NCBI GenBank assembly: GCA_963697345.1
Contig: CAVONS010000007.1
Coordinates: 124,001 to 188,000, forward strand
Reading direction: 5' to 3'
DNA length: 64,000 nucleotides
Origin: Prado023 sp963697345
GTDB taxonomy: Bacteria > Actinomycetota > Actinomycetes > S36-B12 > CAIYMF01
Positions within the stretch are counted from its first letter, which is position 1; each line of letters begins with the position of its first letter. Shown piece by piece: positions 17,453 to 25,148 of this stretch. Below the pieces are notes generated by a model, which was given only the letters and a program-made list of their open reading frames with translations, was not told the origin of the DNA and searched no databases. A program made the position numbers and the translations under genes.

Positions 17453-18630
17453 CTCGTGCTGGCGAGCGCAGCGCCCAGGGCGTCGGGGCTCACCGCGCCC
17501 ACGGCGATCCGGCCGTCGTCGGTCACGATGGCCGAGAAGAGCGTGCCCCTCAGGACCCGACCGGTGCCCCAGTCCCCGCTGGTCGCAGGCAGGGCCTCGA
17601 GCAGGGCAAGCGCAGTCTCTGCCGGGTCGGAGCCGCCGGAGTGCCCTCGTCGCCCGGACGAGGACTGCCCCTGCTCGGCAAGGTCGGCCAAGGCGCCTGT
17701 GGGGAGGTCGGCCACGATGATCGTGCTCCAGCCCGTGCCCACGACAGTGGGCTCCCGGCCGGACCCGTCGGCTGCCTCGGCTCGGGCGGCCAGGTCAGCC
17801 TTCTGCTCGTCGGTCAGGCTCGGCATCGGGTGCTCGGTGACGGTCGCGCCCGGGGGCGGGGTGAACTCGAAGAGCCCAGCGTCCGGCCCGCCGAAGTCCA
17901 CGGACGTGTACCCGACGTCGACGGCCGGGTCCTGCATCGCCGTGGCGAAGACCCGCACCCGCAGCGGGACGTTGGTCTCGGCGTCCATGGCGATCACGAC
18001 GCGATCGACGCTGGTCAGGTCGTCCTGGGGGGTCAGGATCAGCTCGTAGGCATCGCGGCCGGCCGCCGTGGCCGCGCCGGACGTGGTCACCTCGGTGCTC
18101 GGGTCGAGCGCCTCGAGGGCCATCTGGGCGGCCTCCTGCGGTGTGCTCGGCAGCTCGACCCCCTCGGGCAGGTCCTTGTCGGCCACTCGCGGACCGTCCC
18201 CGCGCATCGGGGGCAACTCGTAGCGATCGGCGCTCGCGTCCGCACTGGACCACACCCAGACCTCGGAGCCGTTGCGCACCAGTGTCGTCTCACCACTGCG
18301 CTCGATGAGGGCCAACCGGGTGCGTTCCGGTCCGTCGGTCCACACGCGCAGGGTGCTGTCACCGTCGAGCAGCGCCAGCGGGCCAGCGCCCGGCATCATC
18401 CCCAACGGCAGGTCGGGCAGGCCCAGGTCGGTGCTCATCGCCACAGTGCCCGAGACGGTCTGGACCGTGGGCTCCTGCAGTGCGACGAGCAGTTCCTCGG
18501 CAGTGCGGGCGGGAAGTGGTGAGTCGGCGACCGCTCCCAGGGGGGCCAGCGCTGCCCCGGCCACGAGCAGCGTGGCGGTGCCGGCAGGGACGGTCCATCG
18601 AAGCCAGGGCCTGCGATCGAAGGGACTCAT
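17449..18630 (-). CDS. Secreted LolA-like / DUF2092-type protein
   Basis: 393 residues with a single N-terminal hydrophobic segment (about 14-35, ending ADSPLPAR), acting as signal peptide or anchor. The body resembles the LolA/LppX beta-fold seen in actinobacterial envelope proteins that precede ABC-2 exporters: repeated beta strands, a DUF2092-like stretch near 185-265, and a flexible Ser/Gly-rich region near 325. Its role may be sensing or carrying a lipid-like ligand in the envelope. The start is ATG at 18628-18630, and translation is coupled to the ATPase gene. Confidence 0.7.
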   Translation of the reverse strand: MSPFDRRPWLRWTVPAGTATLLVAGAALAPLGAVADSPLPARTAEELLVALQEPTVQTVSGTVAMSTDLGLPDLPLGMMPGAGPLALLDGDSTLRVWTDGPERTRLALIERSGETTLVRNGSEVWVWSSADASADRYELPPMRGDGPRVADKDLPEGVELPSTPQEAAQMALEALDPSTEVTTSGAATAAGRDAYELILTPQDDLTSVDRVVIAMDAETNVPLRVRVFATAMQDPAVDVGYTSVDFGGPDAGLFEFTPPPGATVTEHPMPSLTDEQKADLAARAEAADGSGREPTVVGTGWSTIIVADLPTGALADLAEQGQSSSGRRGHSGGSDPAETALALLEALPATSGDWGTGRVLRGTLFSAIVTDDGRIAVGAVSPDALGAALASTR

Positions 18631-18699
18631 GACTCCATGATGCGCCTCTTCGGGCGCCCCGTCACCTGCGCGTGCTGGCCGATCCGATCGCGTGCGGTG

Positions 18700-19518
18700 C
18701 TACTCCCCCAGCTCGTGGGCGAGGTCGGCGAGCTCGGCGCCACCGGCCATCGCGGAGATGAGGTCGTCGAGCTCGACCTCCTCCTTGAGCCAGCGGTGGG
18801 TCATCCGGCCGCGGGTGAGCAGCACGAACTCGTCACCCACGAGGTAGGCGTGGTGCGGGTTGTGCGTGATGAGGACCACGCCGATGCCACGGTCACGGGC
18901 GTCCCGCACGAACTTCAGGACCTTGCCCGACTGCTTCACGCCCAGCGCGGAGGTCGGCTCGTCGAGGATCACGACCTCGGCGCCGAAGTAGACAGCCCGG
19001 GCGATCGCCACGGCCTGGCGCTCGCCGCCGGACAACGTCCCGATCGGCTGGTCGGGGTCGCGCAGGTCGATGCCGAAGAGCTTCAGCTCCTCCCGGCAGA
19101 TCTCCTTGCCGCGGGCGATGTCCATCCGCCGGAACGGCCCCCAGCCCTTCACCGGCTCGCGGCCGAGGAAGAAGTTGCGCCACACGCTCATCAGCGGGAT
19201 GGTCGCGAGGTCCTGGAACACGGTGGCGATCCCCGCGTCCCGGGCGTCGCTGGGGGACTCGAAGACGGTTGGCTCCCCGTCGACGTACATCGTCCCCGAG
19301 TCGTTCTTGTGCACGCCGGACAGGATCTTGATGAGCGTGGACTTGCCGGCCCCGTTGTCGCCCAGGACGCAGGTCACCCGCCCGTGGTTGACCCACATGG
19401 ACACGCCGTCGAGGGCGACCACGCTGCCGAAGGTCTTGCCGACGTGATCCAGGCGCAGGTACATGTCCCCGCTCGGGGTGGAGTCCGCTGGCGTCGTGCT
19501 GGGCTCGGCGTCGGTCAT
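18700..19518 (-). CDS. Sugar ABC transporter ATP-binding protein (FrcA-like)
   Basis: 272-residue single-domain ATPase with Walker A GDNGAGKST, signature LSGGE and Walker B VVILDEPTSALG. Single-domain sugar ATPases of the fructose/ribose FrcA class share this length, unlike the two-domain RbsA. It overlaps the permease stop by 4 bases. It powers import by the binding protein-permease pair upstream; the sugar is inferred only at class level. Confidence 0.87.
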   Translation of the reverse strand: MTDAEPSTTPADSTPSGDMYLRLDHVGKTFGSVVALDGVSMWVNHGRVTCVLGDNGAGKSTLIKILSGVHKNDSGTMYVDGEPTVFESPSDARDAGIATVFQDLATIPLMSVWRNFFLGREPVKGWGPFRRMDIARGKEICREELKLFGIDLRDPDQPIGTLSGGERQAVAIARAVYFGAEVVILDEPTSALGVKQSGKVLKFVRDARDRGIGVVLITHNPHHAYLVGDEFVLLTRGRMTHRWLKEEVELDDLISAMAGGAELADLAHELGE

Positions 19519-20576
19519 GTGGCGCTCCCTCCGGCCCGGTCACGGACCCAGATGTTGAGCATCACCGCTCCGAAGAGGATGAGGCCGAAGAACGTGAACC
19601 GCCAGGTGGAGTCCCATCCCGCGTACTGGATGCCCAGCGTGGTCATGCCCAGGATCAGCGCACCGAGGCTCGCGCCCACCACGGAGCCCGCTCCGCCGGT
19701 CATCAACGTGCCACCGACCACCGCGGCGATGATGTAGTAGAACTCGTAGCCCGTGCCCTGTCCAGCACTGACCGATGTCAGCTCGACGGCATTGATCGTG
19801 CCGACCAGTGCCGCGGCCAGGGACACCACGACGAACATGCTCACCTTGGTCCGACGGACCGGGACGCCCACGTTGCGTGCGGCGTTCTTGTCCCCGCCCA
19901 CCGCGTAGATCCAGTTGCCCTGGCGTGTGCGCTGCAGCACCCAGGTGCCCACGAGGATCGCCAGCAGCCACCAACCGACGGCCACCGTGAAGGGCCATGC
20001 TGAGTCGAGCCGGGATGCGAAGACCCATTGCGCCGCGGCGTAGCCCGAGGCCTGGTCGATGCCGCCCACCCGGACCTGGCCCGTGATGGCCTGGGTGACT
20101 CCCGAGTTGACGCCCAGGAGCACGAACATCGTGGCCAGCGTGACGATGAAGCTGGGCAGTCGCGTCCAGGTGACCAGGATCCCGTTGAGCAGCCCGATGC
20201 ACACGGCGAACACGATCACAAGGGCCAGCGCCGGCCAGAAGCCCATCCCGGCCTCGGAGATCAGCAGGCCCAGGAGCAGCCCGGTGGACCCGGTCATCAC
20301 ACCGCTGGACAGGTCGACCTCACCGCTGATCATGAGCAGGGCCACGGCGCAGGCCATGATCCCGTAGGAGGCCGACACGGACATCCAGGAGGTGACGCCC
20401 GCAGGGGAGTTGAACGTGCCGGTCGAGTCGACGGCGCTGAAGAACACGAAGACGACGATGGCGGCGATCAGCGCGCCGACAGATGGCCGGACGAGCATGC
20501 GGCGCCACAGTGGGGTGTGCCGGATCCGCTCGTCGTCGTCCGTGGCCGGGGCCGACGTTGGTGCGGTGGTGGCCAT
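19515..20576 (-). CDS. Sugar ABC transporter permease (FrcC/RbsC-like)
   Basis: 353-residue inner-membrane permease of the BPD_transp_2 family with about ten hydrophobic helices after a 30-residue cytoplasmic lead. Its conserved loop GGDKNAARNVGVPVRR is the EAA-like coupling motif. The ATG at 20574-20576 is 4 bases after the binding-protein stop. Middle gene of the three-gene importer. Confidence 0.88.
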   Translation of the reverse strand: MATTAPTSAPATDDDERIRHTPLWRRMLVRPSVGALIAAIVVFVFFSAVDSTGTFNSPAGVTSWMSVSASYGIMACAVALLMISGEVDLSSGVMTGSTGLLLGLLISEAGMGFWPALALVIVFAVCIGLLNGILVTWTRLPSFIVTLATMFVLLGVNSGVTQAITGQVRVGGIDQASGYAAAQWVFASRLDSAWPFTVAVGWWLLAILVGTWVLQRTRQGNWIYAVGGDKNAARNVGVPVRRTKVSMFVVVSLAAALVGTINAVELTSVSAGQGTGYEFYYIIAAVVGGTLMTGGAGSVVGASLGALILGMTTLGIQYAGWDSTWRFTFFGLILFGAVMLNIWVRDRAGGSAT

Positions 20577-20580
20577 GTGA

Positions 20581-21615
20581 CTACCTCGTTCCCTGGTCGG
20601 CCAGGGCGGCGATGGATGCCGCGTTCTCCTGGGTGACGAAGCTCGGTCCCGTGGCCACGATGGTGTTGGCGCCCACCTCGTTGCGGTTGCGCACCGCCAG
20701 CTCCAGGAACGACACGGGCAGGTAGCCCTGCAGGTAGGGCTGCTGGTCGACGGCGAACTCGATCGTCCCGGCGGCCACCTCGTCGAGGACGTCGGGGCTC
20801 AGGTCGAAGGTCGCCAGCGTCGCATCCCGGGCGCTCACCTCCTTGAGGGCGGCCATGGCGATGTCCGGGTCGAGGGTCAGCACCGCGTCCGGGGACTGGG
20901 CCTCCATCGCGGCACCGATCTCCAGGGCGGTGCTGCGCGGGTCGGCCTTCCCGGTGACCTGGACGTTGATCACCTCGGCCCCCGAGGTCTGCATCCCCTC
21001 GGCGGCACCGGCGCAGCGCTCCTGCAGGCCGATGTTGTTCTCCTCGTGCAGGATGCACAGGGCCCTCGTCGAGCCCCCCTCGGCGAGCTTCTCGCCGGCG
21101 CCGACCCCTGCCACGCGCTCGCTCTGCCCGACGTGGGTGATGACGTTGGGCATCTGCTCGAGCAGGTCCGAGCCGGAGTTCAGCGTGATGATCGGGATGC
21201 CCGCAGCCTCTGCCTCGGCCAGGGCACTGGAGATCGCGCCGATGTCGGGTGCGGAGACCGCCAGCGCGTCAGCCCCCTGGTTCAGGGCGGCCTTGATCAT
21301 CTCGGACTGCAGCTTCGCGTCACCGGCCGATCCCTGGTAGTCCAGGGTCACCTCGGGCAGGGTTGCGGCGGCATCCTCGGCCCCGGTGCGCACGATCGAC
21401 CAGAAGCCACCGTCATCGCCGTGGGTGATCATCGCGATCCGCATGGGTCCGGTGTGCACCTCGGTGTCCTGCGTGCCGCTGGAGCGGTTGACCGGGTCCA
21501 CCGTGCAGGCTGCTGCCAGCGGAAGGACCATCAGCGCCGCGGTCAGCCTCAGGGGCCAGCGGCGGGGCCCTGCGGCCGGGCGCCGCACTGATCGCGGTGT
21601 GCGCAGCGGGTGCAT
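20581..21615 (-). CDS. Sugar ABC transporter substrate-binding lipoprotein
   Basis: 344-residue periplasmic-binding-protein type 1 (RbsB/FrcB-like) protein. An Arg-rich signal peptide ends in a lipobox LPLAAAC (Cys near residue 37), so it is membrane anchored. The Peripla_BP_4 fold runs from about 60 to 340. The ATG at 21613-21615 follows a GGGAGG-type ribosome site. The upstream region to dosR (21616-21743) shows only a short GTCGA repeat and no clear operator. Confidence 0.85.
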   Translation of the reverse strand: MHPLRTPRSVRRPAAGPRRWPLRLTAALMVLPLAAACTVDPVNRSSGTQDTEVHTGPMRIAMITHGDDGGFWSIVRTGAEDAAATLPEVTLDYQGSAGDAKLQSEMIKAALNQGADALAVSAPDIGAISSALAEAEAAGIPIITLNSGSDLLEQMPNVITHVGQSERVAGVGAGEKLAEGGSTRALCILHEENNIGLQERCAGAAEGMQTSGAEVINVQVTGKADPRSTALEIGAAMEAQSPDAVLTLDPDIAMAALKEVSARDATLATFDLSPDVLDEVAAGTIEFAVDQQPYLQGYLPVSFLELAVRNRNEVGANTIVATGPSFVTQENAASIAALADQGTR

Positions 21616-21743
21616 CGTGGGGGCCTCCCGGGTCGTGGGCGTGCCCACAATGGCAGAAGGCAGGCGCCGGTGCCCGCCCCGACGCGTCGAGTCGAGTCGA
21701 GCGCGGCCGCTGGGGCGCCTGGTGCCAGGGGCCGCCCGGGTGG

Positions 21744-22400
21744 CTACTGCATGTGGCCGAGTTCGCGCTCTGCCTCGAGCCGTGCCGCGTAGGCCGCCAC
21801 CTGCGTGCGCCGTTCCATGCCGAGCTTGGCCAGCAGCGAGCTGACGTAGTTCTTCACTGTCTTCTCCGCCAGGTGCATGTTCTCGCCGATCTGGCGGTTG
21901 GTCATGCCCTCACCGATCAGTACGAGGATGCGGCGCTCCTGGTCGTTGAGCTGGTCGACCTTGGAGTCGGACTGAGCACCGCTGCGCAGACGCTCGAGCA
22001 CGCGCTGGGTCGCACGTGGGTCCAGCAGGCTGCGGCCGGCGGCCACCGAGCGAACCGCCTCGACCAGGTCGTTGCCCTTGATGTCCTTGAGCACGTAGCC
22101 CGCGGCGCCAGCCATGATCGCGTCGAACAGGGCCTCATCGTCGGCGTAGGACGTGAGCATGAGGCACTTGAGGTCGGGCAGCAGGGAGCGGGCGTCGCGA
22201 CACACCTCGATGCCGGTGCCATCGGGCAGGCGCACATCCAGGACGGCCACGTCGGGACGGGCGGCGGGGATCCGATGCAGCGCGTCGGTGGCGGAGCCGG
22301 CCTCGCCGACCACCTCCATGTCGGACTCGAGGCTGAGCAGGTCGGCGATGCCCCGGCGTACCACTTCATGGTCGTCGAGGAGGAACACCCGGATCGTCAT
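21744..22400 (-). CDS. dosR: DosR/DevR-type response regulator
   Basis: 218-residue NarL/FixJ regulator. The receiver domain (about 3-120) has D9/D10, phospho-acceptor D55 in VLDVRLPDG, T83 and K105; a LuxR-type helix-turn-helix (about 148-212) follows. The GYVLKDIKG and LAEKTVKNYVSSLLAKLGMERRTQ stretches are nearly identical to M. tuberculosis DosR, including K180, K183 and N184 (K179, K182 and N183 there), which read the DosR box. The start is ATG at 22398-22400. No kinase gene adjoins it; dosS about 20 kb away is the probable partner. A DosR-type box lies 54 bases upstream, suggesting autoregulation. Confidence 0.93.
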   Translation of the reverse strand: MTIRVFLLDDHEVVRRGIADLLSLESDMEVVGEAGSATDALHRIPAARPDVAVLDVRLPDGTGIEVCRDARSLLPDLKCLMLTSYADDEALFDAIMAGAAGYVLKDIKGNDLVEAVRSVAAGRSLLDPRATQRVLERLRSGAQSDSKVDQLNDQERRILVLIGEGMTNRQIGENMHLAEKTVKNYVSSLLAKLGMERRTQVAAYAARLEAERELGHMQ

Positions 22401-22453
22401 GGGCTCAGTCTGCCCCATCTGCGGGGTGGGGTGGGCTCAGCGCCCGCCGCCGT

Positions 22454-22467
22454 GGCCCTGAGGTCCC
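22454..22467 (-). promoter_or_regulatory. Candidate DosR box upstream of dosR
   Basis: Reads GGGAC-CTCA-GGGCC on the dosR strand (8 of 10 half-site bases). It lies 54 bases upstream of the dosR ATG, the same spacing as at hydB and ctpF. Autoregulation of the dosR locus is known in M. tuberculosis. Confidence 0.5.
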
Positions 22468-22496
22468 CGTGCGATTCGGTTCGTGAGATGGGCTAT

Positions 22497-22511
22497 GTCC
22501 ACTATGTGGAC
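22497..22511. promoter_or_regulatory. Perfect palindrome GTCCAC-TAT-GTGGAC
   Basis: Six-base perfect arms around a 3-base centre, about 100 bases upstream of dosR and 200 upstream of hemA. It has the size of an operator for a dimeric regulator. It matches no consensus I know, and it does not have the TTGTG arms of Rex, which controls hemACD in Streptomyces. Confidence 0.45.
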
Positions 22512-22710
22512 GCTTTGGTGGTCCGAGTTGGCGCCGCGTGAAGGGCAGACTTAGCCTGACGGAACCTTCCAAATGGCCTATACCACAGGCCCTCATAGCT
22601 GGGAGCACCGTGTCCGAACCTGTCGCGTCCGCACCCCTGGGGGTGGCGGGTGTGGCAGCCGGACACGGCACTTCTGCGTGGCCGACGCAGGGCCCGTCGG
22701 GGGCCATGTC

Positions 22711-24057
22711 ATGACCCTTCTCGTCATGGGGATCAACCACCGGTCCGCCCCGCTGGGCGTCCTGGACCTGGTGGGGCTGACCCACGACGAGGCTGATGGC
22801 CTGGCGGCCGATCTGATCGCACACGACTCGATCGCCGAGGCCATCGTGCTGGCCACGTGCAACCGCGTCGAGATCTATGCCGACGTAGCCCGCTTCCACC
22901 CGGCCGTGACCGCCGTGGCCGATGTGATGGCCAAGTGGACCGGATGCGAGCGCGGCACGCTGATCGAGCACAGCTACGTGCACTTCGACTCGGCCGCGGT
23001 GGCCCACCTCTTCGCTGTGGCGGCCGGGCTTGACTCGATGGTGGTCGGGGAGTCACAGATCCTGGGCCAGGTCCGCGCCAGCTTGGGACGTGGCCAGGAG
23101 AGCGGCACTGCCGGGCGGGTGCTCAACAGCGCGGGCCAGCAGGCGCTGCGCGTGGGCAAGCGTGTGCACGCCGAGACGGGGATCGACCGATCCGGGGCCT
23201 CGGTGGTCTCGGTCGCCCTGGACGCCGCGGCTGAGGTCATCGGCGATCTCGCCGACGCCCGCATCCTCGTGGTCGGGGCTGGGTCGATGGGCGCCCTGAC
23301 GGTCAGCACGCTGGTCGCCCGAGGGGCGCGCGGGGTCCAGGTGGCCAACCGCACGCTCGAGGTGGCCCGACGTGTCGCCGCCGAGGTGCCGGGCGGGCGC
23401 GCGATCGACATGTCCGAGCTGGCCGCGGCCGTGGCAGGTGCCGATCTGGTGATCTGCTGCACCGGAGCCCGGGACAGCGTCATCGACGTGGATCTGGTCA
23501 GCCGGGCCCGCAGTGCCGGTTCCGCGCCGCAGACCCTGGTCCTGCTCGACCTCGCCCTGCCCCACGATGTCGACCCCGCGGTCGCTGACCTGCAGGGCGT
23601 CATCCGGATCGACCTCGCCGGCCTGTCCGGGCTCCCGGCCACGGCGGCGTCGCAGGCCGATGTGCGGGCATCCCGCGCGATCGTGGCCGAGGAGGTCGAG
23701 GTGCACGCGGCAGCCCTGGCCGTGCAGCAGGTCGAGCCGGTGCTGGTCTCCCTGCGGGCACACGCCGGCGGGGTCCTCGATGCCGAGATGGAGCGCCTGC
23801 GCCTGCGCCTCGGTGGCCTCGAGTCATCCCAGATCCTCGAGGTGGAGCGGGCCATGCGCCGGGCGATGGCAGCCCTGCTGCACCAGCCGACGGTCCGGAT
23901 GAAGCAGCTGGCGGCAGGCCCCGGTGGAGACCGCTACGCACAGGCGCTGACGGCCCTGTTCGACCTCGATCCCTCCCTGCCGGCCTCCGTCCTGGACCCG
24001 GCGGCCGAGGTGCCCCTGGACGACGATCGCGACGCCGGTCAGGGCGTGGACGCATGA
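22711..24057 (+). CDS. hemA: Glutamyl-tRNA reductase
   Basis: 448 residues. First step of C5-pathway tetrapyrrole synthesis: NADPH reduction of glutamyl-tRNA to glutamate-1-semialdehyde. The N-terminal catalytic domain has GINHRSAP and catalytic C50 in ATCNRVE; the NADP domain (about 165-310) has GAGSMGALT; a helical dimerisation domain is C-terminal. The ATG at 22711 gives the family N-terminus. It heads the hemACDBL operon and overlaps hemC by 4 bases. In Streptomyces hemA follows rex; no rex is present here. Confidence 0.95.
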   Translation: MTLLVMGINHRSAPLGVLDLVGLTHDEADGLAADLIAHDSIAEAIVLATCNRVEIYADVARFHPAVTAVADVMAKWTGCERGTLIEHSYVHFDSAAVAHLFAVAAGLDSMVVGESQILGQVRASLGRGQESGTAGRVLNSAGQQALRVGKRVHAETGIDRSGASVVSVALDAAAEVIGDLADARILVVGAGSMGALTVSTLVARGARGVQVANRTLEVARRVAAEVPGGRAIDMSELAAAVAGADLVICCTGARDSVIDVDLVSRARSAGSAPQTLVLLDLALPHDVDPAVADLQGVIRIDLAGLSGLPATAASQADVRASRAIVAEEVEVHAAALAVQQVEPVLVSLRAHAGGVLDAEMERLRLRLGGLESSQILEVERAMRRAMAALLHQPTVRMKQLAAGPGGDRYAQALTALFDLDPSLPASVLDPAAEVPLDDDRDAGQGVDA

Positions 24058-25148
24058 ACCCCGCACCGGTGACCACCCCGCCGGTCGGACCCCTGCGGCT
24101 GGCCACGCGGCGCTCGGATCTGGCCATGGCCCAGTCGCGCTCCATCGGTGAGCAGCTGGCTGCGCTCACCGGCCGCGAGCTGGAGCTCGTGGAGGTGACC
24201 ACCCAGGGGGACATCGACCTGGCCCCGTTGACCCAGATCGGCGGCACAGGGGTCTTCGTGGTGGCGGTCCGCCAGGCCGTGATCGACGGCCGCGCGGACG
24301 TGGCGGTGCATTCGCTGAAGGACCTTCCCACGACTCCTGATCCCCGTCTGGCGCTGGCCGCGATCCCACCCCGGGAGGACCCGCGCGACGTCCTGGTCGC
24401 AGGTGGGGGCGCGACGCTGTCCGGCCTGCCGGTCGGCGCCCGCGTGGGCACCGGATCACCGCGTCGGCGCAGCCAGATCGCCGCCCTGCGCCCCGACCTC
24501 GAGCTGGTCGAGATCCGGGGGAACGTGGGGACCCGGATCGCGCGTGTGGTCGGCCGTGGCGATGGGACTGCCGATGGCCCTGCCGATGGCCCTCCCGATG
24601 GCCCTCCCGATGGCGAAGCAGCTCCGGGCGGGGACCTCGATGCGGTCGTCCTGGCCGCCGCCGGCCTGGTTCGGCTCGGTCGCCAGGACGAGATCACCGA
24701 GCTGATCGACCCCGATCGTGTGCTGCCGGCCCCGGGCCAGGGCGCACTGGCTGTGGAGGTCCGCGCCGAGGTGCTCGAGGGCGCCGACAGCTCGCTGGCA
24801 GCGGCACTGCACACCCTGGATGATCCCGGCACCCGAGCGGCGGTCGATGCCGAACGGGCCCTGCTCGCGGCGCTGGAGGCGGGCTGCTCGGCCCCGGTCG
24901 GCGCCTTGGCACAGGTCGAGCCCGGTGCCGTCGCTGCCCTGCACCTGCGCGCCGTGATGGCACGTCCCGACGGCTCGCTCGTGCGGGGGGCCACCTCCGG
25001 ACCCGCCACCGAGGCGCGGGCACTGGGCCACCGGCTGGCCGACGAGCTCCTGGCTGAGGCCCGGACCACAGCGCAACCAGACCTTCCCGCCGAGGACCGG
25101 ATCCCGGTCACAGGCTCGATCACCGCACACAGAGGGAGCAGCGAATGA
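24054..25148 (+). CDS. hemC: Porphobilinogen deaminase (hydroxymethylbilane synthase)
   Basis: 364 residues. Polymerises four porphobilinogens into hydroxymethylbilane. Motifs: LATRRSDLAMAQ near the N-terminus, HSLKDLPT, RRRSQIAALRPDL, and dipyrromethane-cofactor C278 in LEAGCSAPVG. About 50 residues longer than usual, partly from a DG(T/P)(A/P)-repeat insert (about 170-190) between the IRGNVGTRI helix and the DLDAVVLAAAGL strand. Overlaps hemA and hemD by 4 bases each. The enzyme should still fold, since the insert is at a domain-surface loop. Confidence 0.94.
   Translation: MNPAPVTTPPVGPLRLATRRSDLAMAQSRSIGEQLAALTGRELELVEVTTQGDIDLAPLTQIGGTGVFVVAVRQAVIDGRADVAVHSLKDLPTTPDPRLALAAIPPREDPRDVLVAGGGATLSGLPVGARVGTGSPRRRSQIAALRPDLELVEIRGNVGTRIARVVGRGDGTADGPADGPPDGPPDGEAAPGGDLDAVVLAAAGLVRLGRQDEITELIDPDRVLPAPGQGALAVEVRAEVLEGADSSLAAALHTLDDPGTRAAVDAERALLAALEAGCSAPVGALAQVEPGAVAALHLRAVMARPDGSLVRGATSGPATEARALGHRLADELLAEARTTAQPDLPAEDRIPVTGSITAHRGSSE
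24561..24614 (+). repeat. 12-base tandem repeat inside hemC
   Basis: About 4.5 copies of GATGGCCCTSCC encode DGTA-DGPA-DGPP-DGPP-DGEA. The two central copies are identical, so the array has probably expanded by slippage. Copy change keeps the frame. Confidence 0.85.

Larger units (their letters stand above)
22401..22710. other. 310-base divergent intergenic region between dosR and hemA
   Basis: No gene is supported here. The hemA frame is open through part of it, but the family N-terminus begins at 22711. The region holds a DosR-type box (22454-22467), a 15-base palindrome (22497-22511), a GGCCT-N7-AGGCC inverted repeat near 22577, a CACCCC-TG-GGGGTG hairpin (22632-22645) and TGCGT-N5-ACGCA near 22675. 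TAGCCT near 22553 and TATACC near 22579 could be hemA -10 elements. The leader of over 100 bases with several hairpins leaves room for RNA-level control, but I recognise no riboswitch. Confidence 0.6.

Noticed and set aside
21687..21702. Short GTCGA repeat upstream of the sugar-binding protein gene
   Set aside because: Three imperfect 5-base copies in GC-rich DNA with no symmetry or position that suggests a site.
22573..22710. Longer N-terminus for HemA starting at 22573
   Set aside because: The added residues are Arg/Gly/Cys-rich and unlike any HemA; the family N-terminus begins at the ATG at 22711.
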